Positions 23,511 to 32,539 of a stretch of DNA of 64,000 nt are shown here, piece by piece. The translations under genes and the position numbers were made by a program. Position 1 is the first letter of the stretch; each line of letters starts with the position of its first letter. Origin of the DNA: Nostoc sp. ATCC 53789 (GTDB lineage: Bacteria; Cyanobacteriota; Cyanobacteriia; Cyanobacteriales; Nostocaceae); contig NZ_CP046703.1 in assembly GCF_009873495.1 (NCBI RefSeq), positions 3,576,501 through 3,640,500 of the forward strand. Direction: 5' to 3'. Under the pieces are notes generated by a model that did no database searches, was not told the DNA's origin, and was given only the letters and a program-made list of their open reading frames with translations.

Positions 23511-25292
23511 ATGAGCATGGGTACTATTAATTTAAGTCTAACAGAAGAAGAATTAAAAGAACGCTTTTCTCAACTAAAAACACGTAAAGACATCGCTAGT
23601 TTGTTGGAAATTAGTGATTATCAGTTGAGATATCATTTATACATTTATCCTCGTGACAAGGCGTACACAACATTTCAAATACCGAAGAAAACGGGGGAAT
23701 ACAGAACTATTTCTGTTCCGCATACATCCTTAAAAATTATTCAGCGAAAGCTAAATCAAGTTTTTAAGTGTGTATATCAACCTAAACCTTCAACTCAGGG
23801 TTTTGTTACTGGTAAGAGTATCGTGACAAATGCTAAACAACATCTTCGACAGCGTTATGTTCTAAATATAGATATTAAAGATTTTTTCTCTTCAATCAAT
23901 TTTGGTAGAGTTCGCGGTCTTTTGATGGCATCTCCATATAATTGCACAGAGGAAATTGCGACAGTATTAGCTCAAATATGTTGTCATGAAAATAAGCTAC
24001 CGCAGGGTGCTCCGACATCGCCAATTGTCTCAAATATGATTTCAGCTAGGTTGGATTCCCAGCTACAACGTCTTGCAAAAAAGTATCACTGTATTTATAC
24101 AAGGTATGCTGATGACATCACATTTTCAACTTCTAGACCAAAATTCCCTGGACATTTAGCTTGGTTTTCAGAAGAAGCAGAAAAGTTAATTATAAGTGAT
24201 GACCTCAAAAAAACAATTGAGGATAATGGTTTTATTGTTAATGAATCTAAATCGAGATTATACAGTAAACATAGACATCAAGAAGTTACTGGCATAACAG
24301 TTAACAAAAAACTTAATGTAAAACGGAAATACATTCGTCAAATTCGTGCGATGCTTCATGCTTGGGAAAAGTATGGACTTGATAATGCTCAAGCTGAATT
24401 TTACAATCAGTTTGATAATAAATCTTCCTATCTAAAAAAACAAAAATCATTTCAATATATTATTAAAAGTAAAATTGAGTTTGTTGGCACAGTTAGAGGT
24501 AAAGACGACCAAATATATTTAAATTTTTTAAGATGGTTGAAACGACTTGCGCCTGAATTAGTGAGTAATGAAAAACTGAATGTTTATAATTTACTGGAAA
24601 ATCAAAATAAATCTTCTATCAAAGCTAGTATATGGACTGAAGGTAAAACTGATATAAAACATCTCAATTCTGCTCTAAAATGGTTAGAAGATCAAGGTAG
24701 AAAATTTGATTTTGAAATTAATTTTAAAGATGATTTAGATCCCCAAAAACAAGGTAGCAGCCAACTGCTGGAAATGTGTAAACAATTATGTAAGACAAAA
24801 CACCAGCAACCTATGATTGCAATTTTTGACAGAGACGAACCTAATATAACTAAACAGGTAAATGATGATAGTTTAGGATTTAAAAATTGGAAAAATGGGA
24901 TGTTTTCGTTTGCATTACCAATTCCTCAACATCGTCATGGTCAAAACGATATTTGTATTGAACACTACTACAAAGATAATGAAATCCAGAGGCAAGATGT
25001 TAATGGACGACGATTGTTTCTAAGTAATGAATTTCATGATGAAACTGGTAGACATTTTAAAGATGATTTGAATTGTACAGATAGAAATAAATATAAATAT
25101 GATGGTAAAATTATAGATCAAGACGTATTTAATAGGAACAATGAAAAAGTAACACTAAGTAAAAACGACTTTGCTGATAATATATTCAATAAAAAAGAAA
25201 AATTTGATGATTTTCAATTTGAGGCTTTTGAAGAAGTATTTCTAATTATAGAAAAGATTGTTAAATCTTATGCAGAAGAATTACAAGAATAA
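23511..25292 (+). CDS. Retron reverse transcriptase fused to TOPRIM domain
   Basis: 593 residues from ATG 23511; an upstream TTG at 23457 would lie inside the RNA a2 arm and is rejected. RT part (about 20-325): KKTGEYRTISVPHTSLKIIQ, GFVTGKSIVTNAKQH, QGAPTSPIVSN, the catalytic YADD at 199-202, and the retron-typical VTG at 259-261. After a linker comes a TOPRIM fold: ASIWTEGKTDIKHL with Glu377 and AIFDRDEP with Asp440 and Asp442, which are the metal-binding acids of TOPRIM nucleases. This is the architecture of type I-C retrons such as Ec67, where msDNA-RT restrains an effector activated by phage. Here the effector is presumably the TOPRIM part. The gene is AT-rich compared with its neighbours, which fits horizontal transfer. 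Confidence 0.93.
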   Translation: MSMGTINLSLTEEELKERFSQLKTRKDIASLLEISDYQLRYHLYIYPRDKAYTTFQIPKKTGEYRTISVPHTSLKIIQRKLNQVFKCVYQPKPSTQGFVTGKSIVTNAKQHLRQRYVLNIDIKDFFSSINFGRVRGLLMASPYNCTEEIATVLAQICCHENKLPQGAPTSPIVSNMISARLDSQLQRLAKKYHCIYTRYADDITFSTSRPKFPGHLAWFSEEAEKLIISDDLKKTIEDNGFIVNESKSRLYSKHRHQEVTGITVNKKLNVKRKYIRQIRAMLHAWEKYGLDNAQAEFYNQFDNKSSYLKKQKSFQYIIKSKIEFVGTVRGKDDQIYLNFLRWLKRLAPELVSNEKLNVYNLLENQNKSSIKASIWTEGKTDIKHLNSALKWLEDQGRKFDFEINFKDDLDPQKQGSSQLLEMCKQLCKTKHQQPMIAIFDRDEPNITKQVNDDSLGFKNWKNGMFSFALPIPQHRHGQNDICIEHYYKDNEIQRQDVNGRRLFLSNEFHDETGRHFKDDLNCTDRNKYKYDGKIIDQDVFNRNNEKVTLSKNDFADNIFNKKEKFDDFQFEAFEEVFLIIEKIVKSYAEELQE

Positions 25293-25399
25293 AATTAGAA
25301 GCAGCATTAGTTACAGAAAGCCTGCTTGTTAGGAGTTTTATCGCTGTTGACACTGGGCTTTGTTAATTTTTTATTTCCTAGCCTGAAATACTCTTAATA

Positions 25400-25819
25400 T
25401 TAGTCCACAATCTCATAGCGCACTAACTTTCTAACATCTTCACGGGGTAGACCTAGTTCTTGGGCAATTGTCGCTTCTATTTGGCTGAATTCTATTGTTG
25501 GAAGTTCTAATTCCAACCGCTTTAAGATGGGGTCTGCTGTTTCTACTTCTACTTGGGTAATTCTTTTAGTTCGGTTGACGGCGGCGTTAATGAGCAACAC
25601 ATTGACTGATACCCGTGCTTCAAGTTGAGTATCTGACTGAAGTTTTTTCTCGGTGGAGTAGGGTCGTTTTAACTCTTGAGCAGCTAGGAAATTACAGCCA
25701 AGCCAAAACACGATCGCTACTAGTGGTAGAGGCAACCAAAACTCTAATCCCAGCCCTTGCAGCCAACGTTTACTAATACGCCACACACTACACCTGCTTC
25801 TGATTTTGCTAGGTAACAC
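25400..25819 (-). CDS. Hypothetical membrane-anchored protein
   Basis: 139 residues starting at GTG 25819. A basic N-terminus precedes one hydrophobic segment (about 27-48, FWLPLPLVAIVFWLGCNFLA). The rest is a soluble alpha/beta part with LEARVSVNVLLINAAVNRTKRITQVEVET and a helical end (IEATIAQELGLPREDVRKLV). It looks like a type II single-pass membrane protein with an external domain. I recognise no family beyond a general cyanobacterial hypothetical. It ends about 107 bases after the convergent retron and is probably not part of it. Confidence 0.65.
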   Translation of the reverse strand: MLPSKIRSRCSVWRISKRWLQGLGLEFWLPLPLVAIVFWLGCNFLAAQELKRPYSTEKKLQSDTQLEARVSVNVLLINAAVNRTKRITQVEVETADPILKRLELELPTIEFSQIEATIAQELGLPREDVRKLVRYEIVD

Positions 25820-25926
25820 TTCATGTATATCCTAATGGGGTACACAATCCTCTGAAATCTTACTGATGAAAGACGTTGAGATTGCTTCAATGGATTATTC
25901 TAAACAAGCACAAGTGTATAAAAGCG

Positions 25927-26607
25927 ATGAAAATCTTACTGGTAGAGGATGATCCCAAGCAATTAATGCCGCTGCAAATAGTTCTCTCTCAGGCGGGACA
26001 CAGCGTCGATGGTGTCAAGGATGGTGAAACCGCTCAATGGCTTTTGGCTGAAAAAGAATATGACCTGCTGATTTTGGATTGGATGTTACCTCGAATTAGT
26101 GGAGTGAGTTTGTGTCAACAGTATCGGGCGGCGGGAAAAACATCTCCTGTATTAATGATTACGGCAAAAGATACCACACCCGATAAAGTCATAGGATTAG
26201 ATGCCGGAGCTGATGATTACCTGGTAAAACCGATTGATATCGTGGAGTTCATGGCACGGGTGCGGGCATTGAGGAGGCGATCGCCCCTCTGGCAAGGAGA
26301 CACCCTCTGCTTGGCAGACCTCGAACTTCATCTAGATAGACTAATTTTGGAGCGACAAGGAGCGATCGTATCCCTTTCCAGCCAAGAATTTCAGTTGCTA
26401 GAGTACTTCATGCGTCATCCTAAGCAAGTCCTGACTCGCAACCAGATTGAGCAAGCTGTATGGGAGTGGGGTAGTGAACCAGAAAGCAATTCAATCACCG
26501 TTCTAGTTCGTAAACTTCGCCAACGTTTGCAAACATTAGCAGCAGCCCATTGGATTGAAACTGTCTACGGTATGGGCTATCGCCTCAACCCTCCAGAACC
26601 ATCTTGA
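25927..26607 (+). CDS. OmpR-family response regulator (RppA/NrsR-like)
   Basis: 226 residues from ATG 25927 (MKILLVEDDPKQ). The receiver has phospho-Asp in LLILDWMLPR, Thr in MITAKD and Lys in YLVKP. An OmpR-type winged helix (about 125-220) ends in WIETVYGMGYRLNPP. The DWMLP variant is that of the RppA/NrsR group of cyanobacterial regulators, which with RppB/NrsS sense nickel or redox state. It pairs with the kinase gene 100 bases downstream. Its targets are unknown here; the transporter genes that follow are candidates only by position. Confidence 0.88.
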   Translation: MKILLVEDDPKQLMPLQIVLSQAGHSVDGVKDGETAQWLLAEKEYDLLILDWMLPRISGVSLCQQYRAAGKTSPVLMITAKDTTPDKVIGLDAGADDYLVKPIDIVEFMARVRALRRRSPLWQGDTLCLADLELHLDRLILERQGAIVSLSSQEFQLLEYFMRHPKQVLTRNQIEQAVWEWGSEPESNSITVLVRKLRQRLQTLAAAHWIETVYGMGYRLNPPEPS

Positions 26608-26659
26608 GATTTAATTTCAGAGTCTACAATCAAGTAGAATGCTAATCCGATTTAATTAC

Positions 26660-26703
26660 ATCTTGAATTCTGACTTCTGAATTCTGACTTCTGAATTCTT
26701 CTT
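26660..26703. repeat. GAATTCTGACTTCT tandem repeat before kinase start
   Basis: Three to four units of TTCTGAATTCTGACTTCTGA fill the gap between the regulator and the kinase and end only a few bases from the kinase GTG start. The same words form the arms of the composite islands at 6532, 7222 and 38820. Confidence 0.7.
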
Positions 26704-26709
26704 CTATTT

Positions 26710-27990
26710 GTGTTTAACCGCAGTCGTCGTAACTTAGCTCGTTGGTTTACCCTTTCAATGGGGTGCATTCTGATTCTCTTTGCTGGAGTCATTTACAATC
26801 TTGAGGTAAAAGACAAGCTCAAAGCATTAGATCAACTGCTTTATAAAAGAGCAGAGCTAATGGCAGCCAGTTCGCAGTATCGGCTGTTTCAAGGACAAAA
26901 AGAAGTCGATCTGAGCAATATACCGCTATTAGGTAGTGGTTCTCACCCCGCAGATATTGAACTGGTCTATGTTCGCTGGTATGACCCGTATGGCAAACTC
27001 AAGCGGTTTTTTGGTACTCCACCTCCAAAAAAGTTAGGAATAGCATCTGAGTTTCTTACGATTAAGTCCGTTGACCAGTTTACAGGTGAGACGCTTTGGC
27101 TGCGTCAAGTCACCCTACCTGTTCAAGGAGGAAATTCGGTCATCGGTTATCTGCAAGTTGCTATCCCTCTGACAGAAACTCAAAACGATCTCAGAGAATT
27201 TCAGTTAATGTTGACCCTTGCTGTACCTGTAGCACTGGGGTTAATTGGACTTACAGGTTGGGTACTTGGCGGCATAGCGATGCAACCCGTTCAGCAAGCC
27301 TATAATCAACTACAACGCTTCACATCAGATGCTTCTCATGAGTTGCGATCGCCCCTTTCTGCGATTTTGACCAATGCCCAAGTTGGGTTACTAATGGCAG
27401 CAGACTATCCCCAAATCCATCCCACAGTGGAGAACATTATCGATAGTGCCAAGTCGATGAGTACCTTGGTCAATAACCTACTGCTGTTAGCTCGGCATCA
27501 GGGAAAATTAACTCCCGAATCTCTCAAAAAGGTTAATCTTAATAGCTTGCTAGAGAATTTAGCTGTTTATTACAATACTCAAGCTGCAAAAGCGTCGCTC
27601 AAGTTGATCAGCCATTTACCAGAACAACCCATTGAGTTGTGGGCTGACCCCGATTTGCTACGGTTAGCTGTGGAAAACTTGCTCAACAACGCCTGTAATT
27701 ACACTCCATCTGGTGGAACTGTCTGGTTACGCTTAGAACCTCACCCAGATCGGGCAGTAATTCAGGTCATAGATACTGGAATTGGAATTCCAGAGGCAGA
27801 TTTACCTTACATTTTCGATCGCTTTTACCGAGTTGATACAGAACGTGCCAGAGAAAGCGGCGGATTTGGATTGGGATTAGCGATCGCTCAACAAATTATC
27901 CAGGCTCACGGTGGTCATATTTATGTGATGAGCAATGAGGGTAAAGGCTCGACGTTCCAGATAAAATTACCGATGATGAGCCATTCCTAA
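26710..27990 (+). CDS. Membrane sensor histidine kinase (RppB/NrsS-like)
   Basis: 426 residues from GTG 26710. Two membrane helices (about 12-30 and 158-182) bracket an external sensor part with RWYDPYGKLKRFFGTPP. The H-box is FTSDASHELRSPLSAIL, followed by N box LLNNACNYTP and G boxes DTGIGIP and GFGLGLAIAQQI. The layout fits a membrane sensor that phosphorylates the upstream OmpR-type regulator. No good ribosome site is left before the GTG, because a short tandem repeat occupies that space; expression may rely on coupling or the start may differ. Confidence 0.88.
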   Translation: MFNRSRRNLARWFTLSMGCILILFAGVIYNLEVKDKLKALDQLLYKRAELMAASSQYRLFQGQKEVDLSNIPLLGSGSHPADIELVYVRWYDPYGKLKRFFGTPPPKKLGIASEFLTIKSVDQFTGETLWLRQVTLPVQGGNSVIGYLQVAIPLTETQNDLREFQLMLTLAVPVALGLIGLTGWVLGGIAMQPVQQAYNQLQRFTSDASHELRSPLSAILTNAQVGLLMAADYPQIHPTVENIIDSAKSMSTLVNNLLLLARHQGKLTPESLKKVNLNSLLENLAVYYNTQAAKASLKLISHLPEQPIELWADPDLLRLAVENLLNNACNYTPSGGTVWLRLEPHPDRAVIQVIDTGIGIPEADLPYIFDRFYRVDTERARESGGFGLGLAIAQQIIQAHGGHIYVMSNEGKGSTFQIKLPMMSHS

Positions 27991-28219
27991 ATTCATCTTT
28001 AAAAGATGATTCATAATGAAAATCTAAAGCTTTTAGCTTTCCCCCAATTCTTCACAATAAATTATTGTGGCAATTCTATACAAAAATAATGTGTGTATGC
28101 TGTAAACAAATCAGCTTTTTGAAGTTTGGCAAGCAAAGTTTAGACCCTAGTGTTCCTACTTGTAAAAAAAAATTGAAGCCAGATGATAAATATTATTCTA
28201 TATACCCTATAATCTCTAA

Positions 28220-28245
28220 TACGGTATCTGCTTAGAAATACCGTA
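28220..28245. promoter_or_regulatory. Palindrome upstream of sulfate-binding protein gene
   Basis: Perfect 8-bp arms TACGGTAT and ATACCGTA are separated by 10 bases and end 19 bases before the sbpA start. Position and symmetry fit an operator or a leader hairpin; the regulator is unknown. Confidence 0.45.
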
Positions 28246-28264
28246 GATTTAGGGGTGAATTCTG

Positions 28265-29422
28265 ATGAGCGAGTCGCAACAAACGACACATTTCAGTAAA
28301 TTGCTAACTGAGAGAATGCAGTCTTATGTCATGAAAGCATTACAGACCATACAACTCTCATATAAGGACACAATTAGAAATTGGTTAAATAGACACACCG
28401 TGCAAAGCTTTGTGAGTCTGTTTCTAGTAGGTGCTTTTTTGAGTATAACAGTTGCCTCCTGCTCTGGAAGCAGTTCAGCTAGCAAAAATGATGTCAAATT
28501 GAAACTCGTTTCTTTCTCTGTCACCAAAGCGGCTCATGACCAGATAATCCCCAAATTTGTCGAAAAATGGAAGCAAGAACATAACCAAAGCGTTACATTT
28601 GAGCAAAGTTATGGTGGTTCTGTAGCTCAAGCGGCGGCTGTGATTGCTGGTTCCCAAGAAGCAGATATAGTACATTTAGCACTTCCTTTGGATGTCAGCA
28701 AAATTCAGCAAGCAGGTTTGATAAAATCGGGTTGGGAAACCAAAGCTCCCAGAAGTGGTATTGTGAGTAGATCGGTTGCTGCGATCGTCACCCGTGAAGG
28801 TAATCCCAAAGGTATAAATACTTGGGCAGACTTAGCGAAAGATGGCGTGAAAGTGATTGCGGCAAACCCAAAAACTTCTGGTATTGCTATCTGGGAATTC
28901 TTAGCTTTTTGGGGTTCGGTAACTCTAAACGGAGGTGACGAAGCCACAGCATTAGATTACGTCACTAAAGTTTATAAAAATACTCCCATTTTGACGAAAG
29001 ATGCCCGTGAAGCTAGCGATTTATTTTTTCAAAAAAATCAGGGTGATGTCTTAATCAATTACGAGAATGAGGTAATTTTAGCAGGTAAAAATGGAAACAA
29101 GTTGCCTTATATTGTTCCCAAAGTCAATATTTCCATTGATAATCCTGTAGCCATAGTTGATAAAAACGTTGAGAAACACGGTACAAGGGAAGTTGCACAA
29201 GCATTTGTTGATTTTCTTTACTCTACAGAAGCTCAACGAGAATTTGCTAAATTACAATATCGTCCTGTTAACCCCACTGTAACCCAAGAAGTAGCATCTC
29301 AATATCAGCCAATTGAAACTTTATTTACATCTCAAGATTTAGGCGGTTGGGATATTATCCAGAAAAAGTTTTTTGGCGATGGGGCAATTTTTGACAAAGT
29401 TCAAGCTGCCAGCAAAGCATAA
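28265..29422 (+). CDS. sbpA: Sulfate ABC transporter substrate-binding protein
   Basis: 385 residues. An unusually long N-terminus of about 50 residues precedes the hydrophobic signal segment and lipobox (SLFLVGAFLSITVASC, lipid on Cys60), so a start further in (Met20 or Met24) is possible. The mature part matches the sulfate/thiosulfate-binding family: FEQSYGGSVAQAAAVIAGSQEADIVHLALPLDV, NPKTSGIAIWEFLAFWG, and the C-terminal YRPVNPTV. The protein should be lipid-anchored, facing the periplasm, and deliver sulfate to a CysTWA permease. No such permease genes follow; the phosphate importer does. A palindrome just upstream may control it. Confidence 0.88.
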   Translation: MSESQQTTHFSKLLTERMQSYVMKALQTIQLSYKDTIRNWLNRHTVQSFVSLFLVGAFLSITVASCSGSSSASKNDVKLKLVSFSVTKAAHDQIIPKFVEKWKQEHNQSVTFEQSYGGSVAQAAAVIAGSQEADIVHLALPLDVSKIQQAGLIKSGWETKAPRSGIVSRSVAAIVTREGNPKGINTWADLAKDGVKVIAANPKTSGIAIWEFLAFWGSVTLNGGDEATALDYVTKVYKNTPILTKDAREASDLFFQKNQGDVLINYENEVILAGKNGNKLPYIVPKVNISIDNPVAIVDKNVEKHGTREVAQAFVDFLYSTEAQREFAKLQYRPVNPTVTQEVASQYQPIETLFTSQDLGGWDIIQKKFFGDGAIFDKVQAASKA

Positions 29423-29435
29423 TATCTATATTTTA

Positions 29436-29523
29436 GGACTTACGCAAAATATCTCTCAAACTCTTATTTCTCCGTGTCCTCTGCGCCTCTGTGGTTTGTT
29501 ATTCCGTAACTCTTGCATAAGTC
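29436..29523. repeat. Short element with GGACTTACGCAAAA inverted ends
   Basis: The left end GGACTTACGCAAAA and right end TTGCATAAGTC are imperfect inverted copies around a C/T-rich core. The left end word also occurs at 53573, and inverted at 4155 and 53720. It fills half of the gap between sbpA and pstS. Confidence 0.5.
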
Positions 29524-29589
29524 TTATATTTGTCTAGCAGCTAGCCAAATATAAATAATTCTCAATTACTTTACCTCAATTGATAATTT

Positions 29590-30591
29590 ATGAGTTTTCA
29601 TAGCCGATTGAAAGATGGCTTTTCACTCACCTTTTTAATGCTGATTACCAGCAGTGTCACTGCTTGTAATAGCGGACAGGAATTAAAAAGTCAAGTGAGT
29701 ATTGACGGTGCGGCTGTAGGTTTCCCTGTTTCTTTAGCGGTTGCAGAAGAATACGGCAAAGTTAAACCGGAAGCGAAAGTTAGCGTTGCTTCAAGTGGAA
29801 CTGGTGGTGGTTTCAGTAAATTTTGTAATGGTGATATTGATATTGCTGGCGCTTCTCGTACTATTCGAGATGAAGAAATCAAGAAATGTAAAAGTAAGAA
29901 TATTGATTTCGTCGAGTTGCCTATAGCTTTAGATGGCATTGCTGTGATTGCTAATCGGCAAAATAACTTTGCCAAATGTCTAACAATTAAGGAATTGGGA
30001 AGAATTTGGGGTGCTAAATCAGACGGTAAAATCTTAACTTGGAATCAAGTTAATCCCAAATTTCCTAAGCAAAAGCTGAAACTGTATGCTCCAGCTTCTG
30101 ATACTGGAACCTTTGATTATATGACTCAAGCTGTTACTGGCAAAGCCAAGAATGGCCGTACAGATTACACTCCCAGCCACAATCAAAACCTTCTAGTACA
30201 AGGAGTATCTGGGGATGTATCATCATTGGGTTATGTCGGGATATCTTACTACATTCAAAACCAAGAAAAACTCAATCTGGTTGCTGTAGAAAGTCCTACT
30301 GGAAAGTGCGAAAAACCAGTGCCAGTAGATAATGTCATCAAAAATATCTACACACCTTTATCTCGTCCCCTGTTTATCTATGTCAGCAAAAAGTCTTTAG
30401 ATACCAAGCCAGCAGTCAAAGAATTTGTAGACTTTTATCTAGAAAATTCTTGGAAGTGGGTAGATAGTGTTGGTTATGTGGCACTACCTGATGAAGCTTA
30501 TGTCAAAGTTAAACAAAAATTTGCTACGGGTGAAACTGGGACAAAGTTTAAAAAAGCAAAACCAGGTGAACCAATCACAAACTTTATCTAA
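29590..30591 (+). CDS. pstS: Phosphate ABC transporter substrate-binding protein
   Basis: 333 residues with an N-terminal signal segment and lipobox (LITSSVTAC). The family pattern is SIDGAAVGFPVSLAVAEEY, then SSGTGGGFSKFCNGDIDIAGASRTI, which forms the phosphate site, and PASDTGTFDYM. It captures phosphate outside the membrane and feeds PstC/PstA. It resembles the SphX-type PstS of cyanobacteria. The gene leads pstC, pstA and pstB on the same strand with short gaps (49, 6 and 51 bases), so an operon is likely. No clear Pho box direct repeat was seen upstream. Confidence 0.92.
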   Translation: MSFHSRLKDGFSLTFLMLITSSVTACNSGQELKSQVSIDGAAVGFPVSLAVAEEYGKVKPEAKVSVASSGTGGGFSKFCNGDIDIAGASRTIRDEEIKKCKSKNIDFVELPIALDGIAVIANRQNNFAKCLTIKELGRIWGAKSDGKILTWNQVNPKFPKQKLKLYAPASDTGTFDYMTQAVTGKAKNGRTDYTPSHNQNLLVQGVSGDVSSLGYVGISYYIQNQEKLNLVAVESPTGKCEKPVPVDNVIKNIYTPLSRPLFIYVSKKSLDTKPAVKEFVDFYLENSWKWVDSVGYVALPDEAYVKVKQKFATGETGTKFKKAKPGEPITNFI

Positions 30592-30640
30592 ATAAAGTCT
30601 TGTTTATTGTAGTCTAATTGTAGTCAAAAATTAACTGTTT

Positions 30641-31582
30641 ATGCAGAATACCAATTCTCAAGACGATCCTTATTTACTATCTAGACAGTCACTGGATAAA
30701 AACCCATCTGAAGATATCTCTGAAAAGATTGTTGCAGTAATTTTATTTGCTTGTGCTTTAGTTTCTGTTTTGACTACCTTTGGTATTGTCGTAATTATCT
30801 TTCAAGAGACATTTGGTTTTTTCCAAGAAGTTTCCTTTGCCGAGTTCTTTCTTGATACTAAATGGACACCTCTATTTGCCGATAGACATTTTGGCGTTTG
30901 GCCTTTGATTAATGGCACTTTTTTAACAACAGCTATTGCGATGGCAGTTGCTATTCCTTTAGGTTTATCTTCGGCCATTTATTTAAGTGAGTATGCTCAA
31001 CCCAAAGTAGCAGCAGTTTTACGTCCAGCAGTAGAACTTTTAGCAGGAATACCAACAGTAGTCTATGGTTACTTTGCGCTGTTGTTTATCACACCATTGT
31101 TGCGGAATATTATCCCTCTGGAAATATTCAATGCTTTGAGTGCAGGGTTAATGATGGGCGTGATGATTACCCCTACTGTTGGTTCTATCAGCTTAGATGC
31201 TATTAAAGCAGTTCCTCGTTCTTTGCGAGAAGGATCTTATGCTTTAGGTATCACTAAACTAGAAACCATTTTTAAAGTAGTTCTACCAGCCGCGCTTTCT
31301 GGAATCATCGCCTCAATTATATTGGGTATTTCTCGCGCTGTGGGTGAAACAATGACTGTCCTAATCGCTGCCGGACTACAGCCAAAGCTGACTGTTAATT
31401 TTGCGGAATCAATAGAAACAATGACAGCTTATATGGCACAAATTTCTGGTGGAGATAGCCCACGTGGTAGTCTCAATTTCAAGACATTATATGCTGTAGG
31501 TGCTGTTCTGTTTATAATTACCCTAGCTTTGAATATTGTTAGTTACTGGGTTGCAAATCGCTTTAAAGAAAAATACGATTAA
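30641..31582 (+). CDS. pstC: Phosphate ABC transporter permease PstC
   Basis: 313 residues, six membrane helices after a polar N-terminus of about 25 residues. The permease EAA-type loop is visible ([39 protein letters not shown]), as is the GETM pattern ([16 protein letters not shown]) of PstC. It pairs with PstA to form the phosphate channel. ATG 30641 follows pstS by 49 bases. Its length matches the family. Confidence 0.94.
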   Translation: MQNTNSQDDPYLLSRQSLDKNPSEDISEKIVAVILFACALVSVLTTFGIVVIIFQETFGFFQEVSFAEFFLDTKWTPLFADRHFGVWPLINGTFLTTAIAMAVAIPLGLSSAIYLSEYAQPKVAAVLRPAVELLAGIPTVVYGYFALLFITPLLRNIIPLEIFNALSAGLMMGVMITPTVGSISLDAIKAVPRSLREGSYALGITKLETIFKVVLPAALSGIIASIILGISRAVGETMTVLIAAGLQPKLTVNFAESIETMTAYMAQISGGDSPRGSLNFKTLYAVGAVLFIITLALNIVSYWVANRFKEKYD

Positions 31583-31588
31583 CTAAGT

Positions 31589-32488
31589 ATGGCTACAAGT
31601 TACCAAAAAGATAATTCTCTAGATTCTACGATAGAATTTACCGATAATGTTGAGAGTAGGGAGACATTAGGTAAAGTATTTGAAGTACTTTTTTTGTTAG
31701 GATTGCTAATTGGTTTATTTGTCCTAGCATTGCTACTTTTTGATATTTTTAAAGACGGATTAGGCAGATTTTTAACACCCGGTTTTCTCACAGAAACTCC
31801 TTCTCGTTTTCCTGACCAAGGTGGTATTCGTCCTGCAATTATCAGCAGTGTTCTTTTAGGAACTGTTGTAATTTTGGTTACTGTACCAATTGGTGTAGGA
31901 GCAGCTTTATATCTAGAAGAGTATGCACCCAAAGCTTGGTGGACAGCAATTATTGAGATTAATATCAGTAATCTAGCGGGTGTACCTTCTATTGTCTATG
32001 GATTGCTGGGTTTAGGAGTTTTCAATTATTTGCTTGGGTTTGGCCCCGCTTTGATTTCTGGTGCATTGACTTTATCTTTGTTGTCTTTACCAGTAATTAT
32101 TGTCACCTCTAGAGAAGCAATTCGCGCTGTCCCAGATTCCTTGAGAAATGCTTCTTATGGATTAGGTGTTACAAAATGGCGCACTATCAGCAGTCATGTT
32201 TTACCTTATGCTATTCCCGGTATTTTGACAGGGGTGATTATCTCTGTATCCCGTGCTATTGGTGATGCAGCCTCTCTAATTGTTGTCGGTGCTGTGGGTT
32301 TTCTCACTTTTGACCCCGGTTTGTTTCAGAGATTTATGGCATTACCCATTCAAATTTACAGTTACATCACTCGTCCTGAACCGGGTTTTGCTGATGCAGC
32401 AGCAGCAACAATTATTGCGTTGTTACTCTTGATTTTAGTTTTAAATGGTGTGGCAATTTATATTAGACAACGCTTTTCAATACGTTAG
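31589..32488 (+). CDS. pstA: Phosphate ABC transporter permease PstA
   Basis: 299 residues with six membrane helices. The EAA loop reads SREAIRAVPDSLRNASYGLGVTKWRTISSHVLPYAIPGI, and the PstA-type VSRAIGDAASLIVVGA follows. It begins 6 bases after the pstC stop codon, so the two subunits are made from one message and are probably translationally coupled. Confidence 0.94.
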   Translation: MATSYQKDNSLDSTIEFTDNVESRETLGKVFEVLFLLGLLIGLFVLALLLFDIFKDGLGRFLTPGFLTETPSRFPDQGGIRPAIISSVLLGTVVILVTVPIGVGAALYLEEYAPKAWWTAIIEINISNLAGVPSIVYGLLGLGVFNYLLGFGPALISGALTLSLLSLPVIIVTSREAIRAVPDSLRNASYGLGVTKWRTISSHVLPYAIPGILTGVIISVSRAIGDAASLIVVGAVGFLTFDPGLFQRFMALPIQIYSYITRPEPGFADAAAATIIALLLLILVLNGVAIYIRQRFSIR

Positions 32489-32539
32489 CTAATTAAATAT
32501 CTAATTGGATACATTCACGAATATTAGGAGAATCGAAAA

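Noticed and set aside
29423..29589. Pho box upstream of pstS
   Set aside because: No clear direct repeats of the cyanobacterial Pho box kind were found; the region is mostly occupied by a short repeat element.
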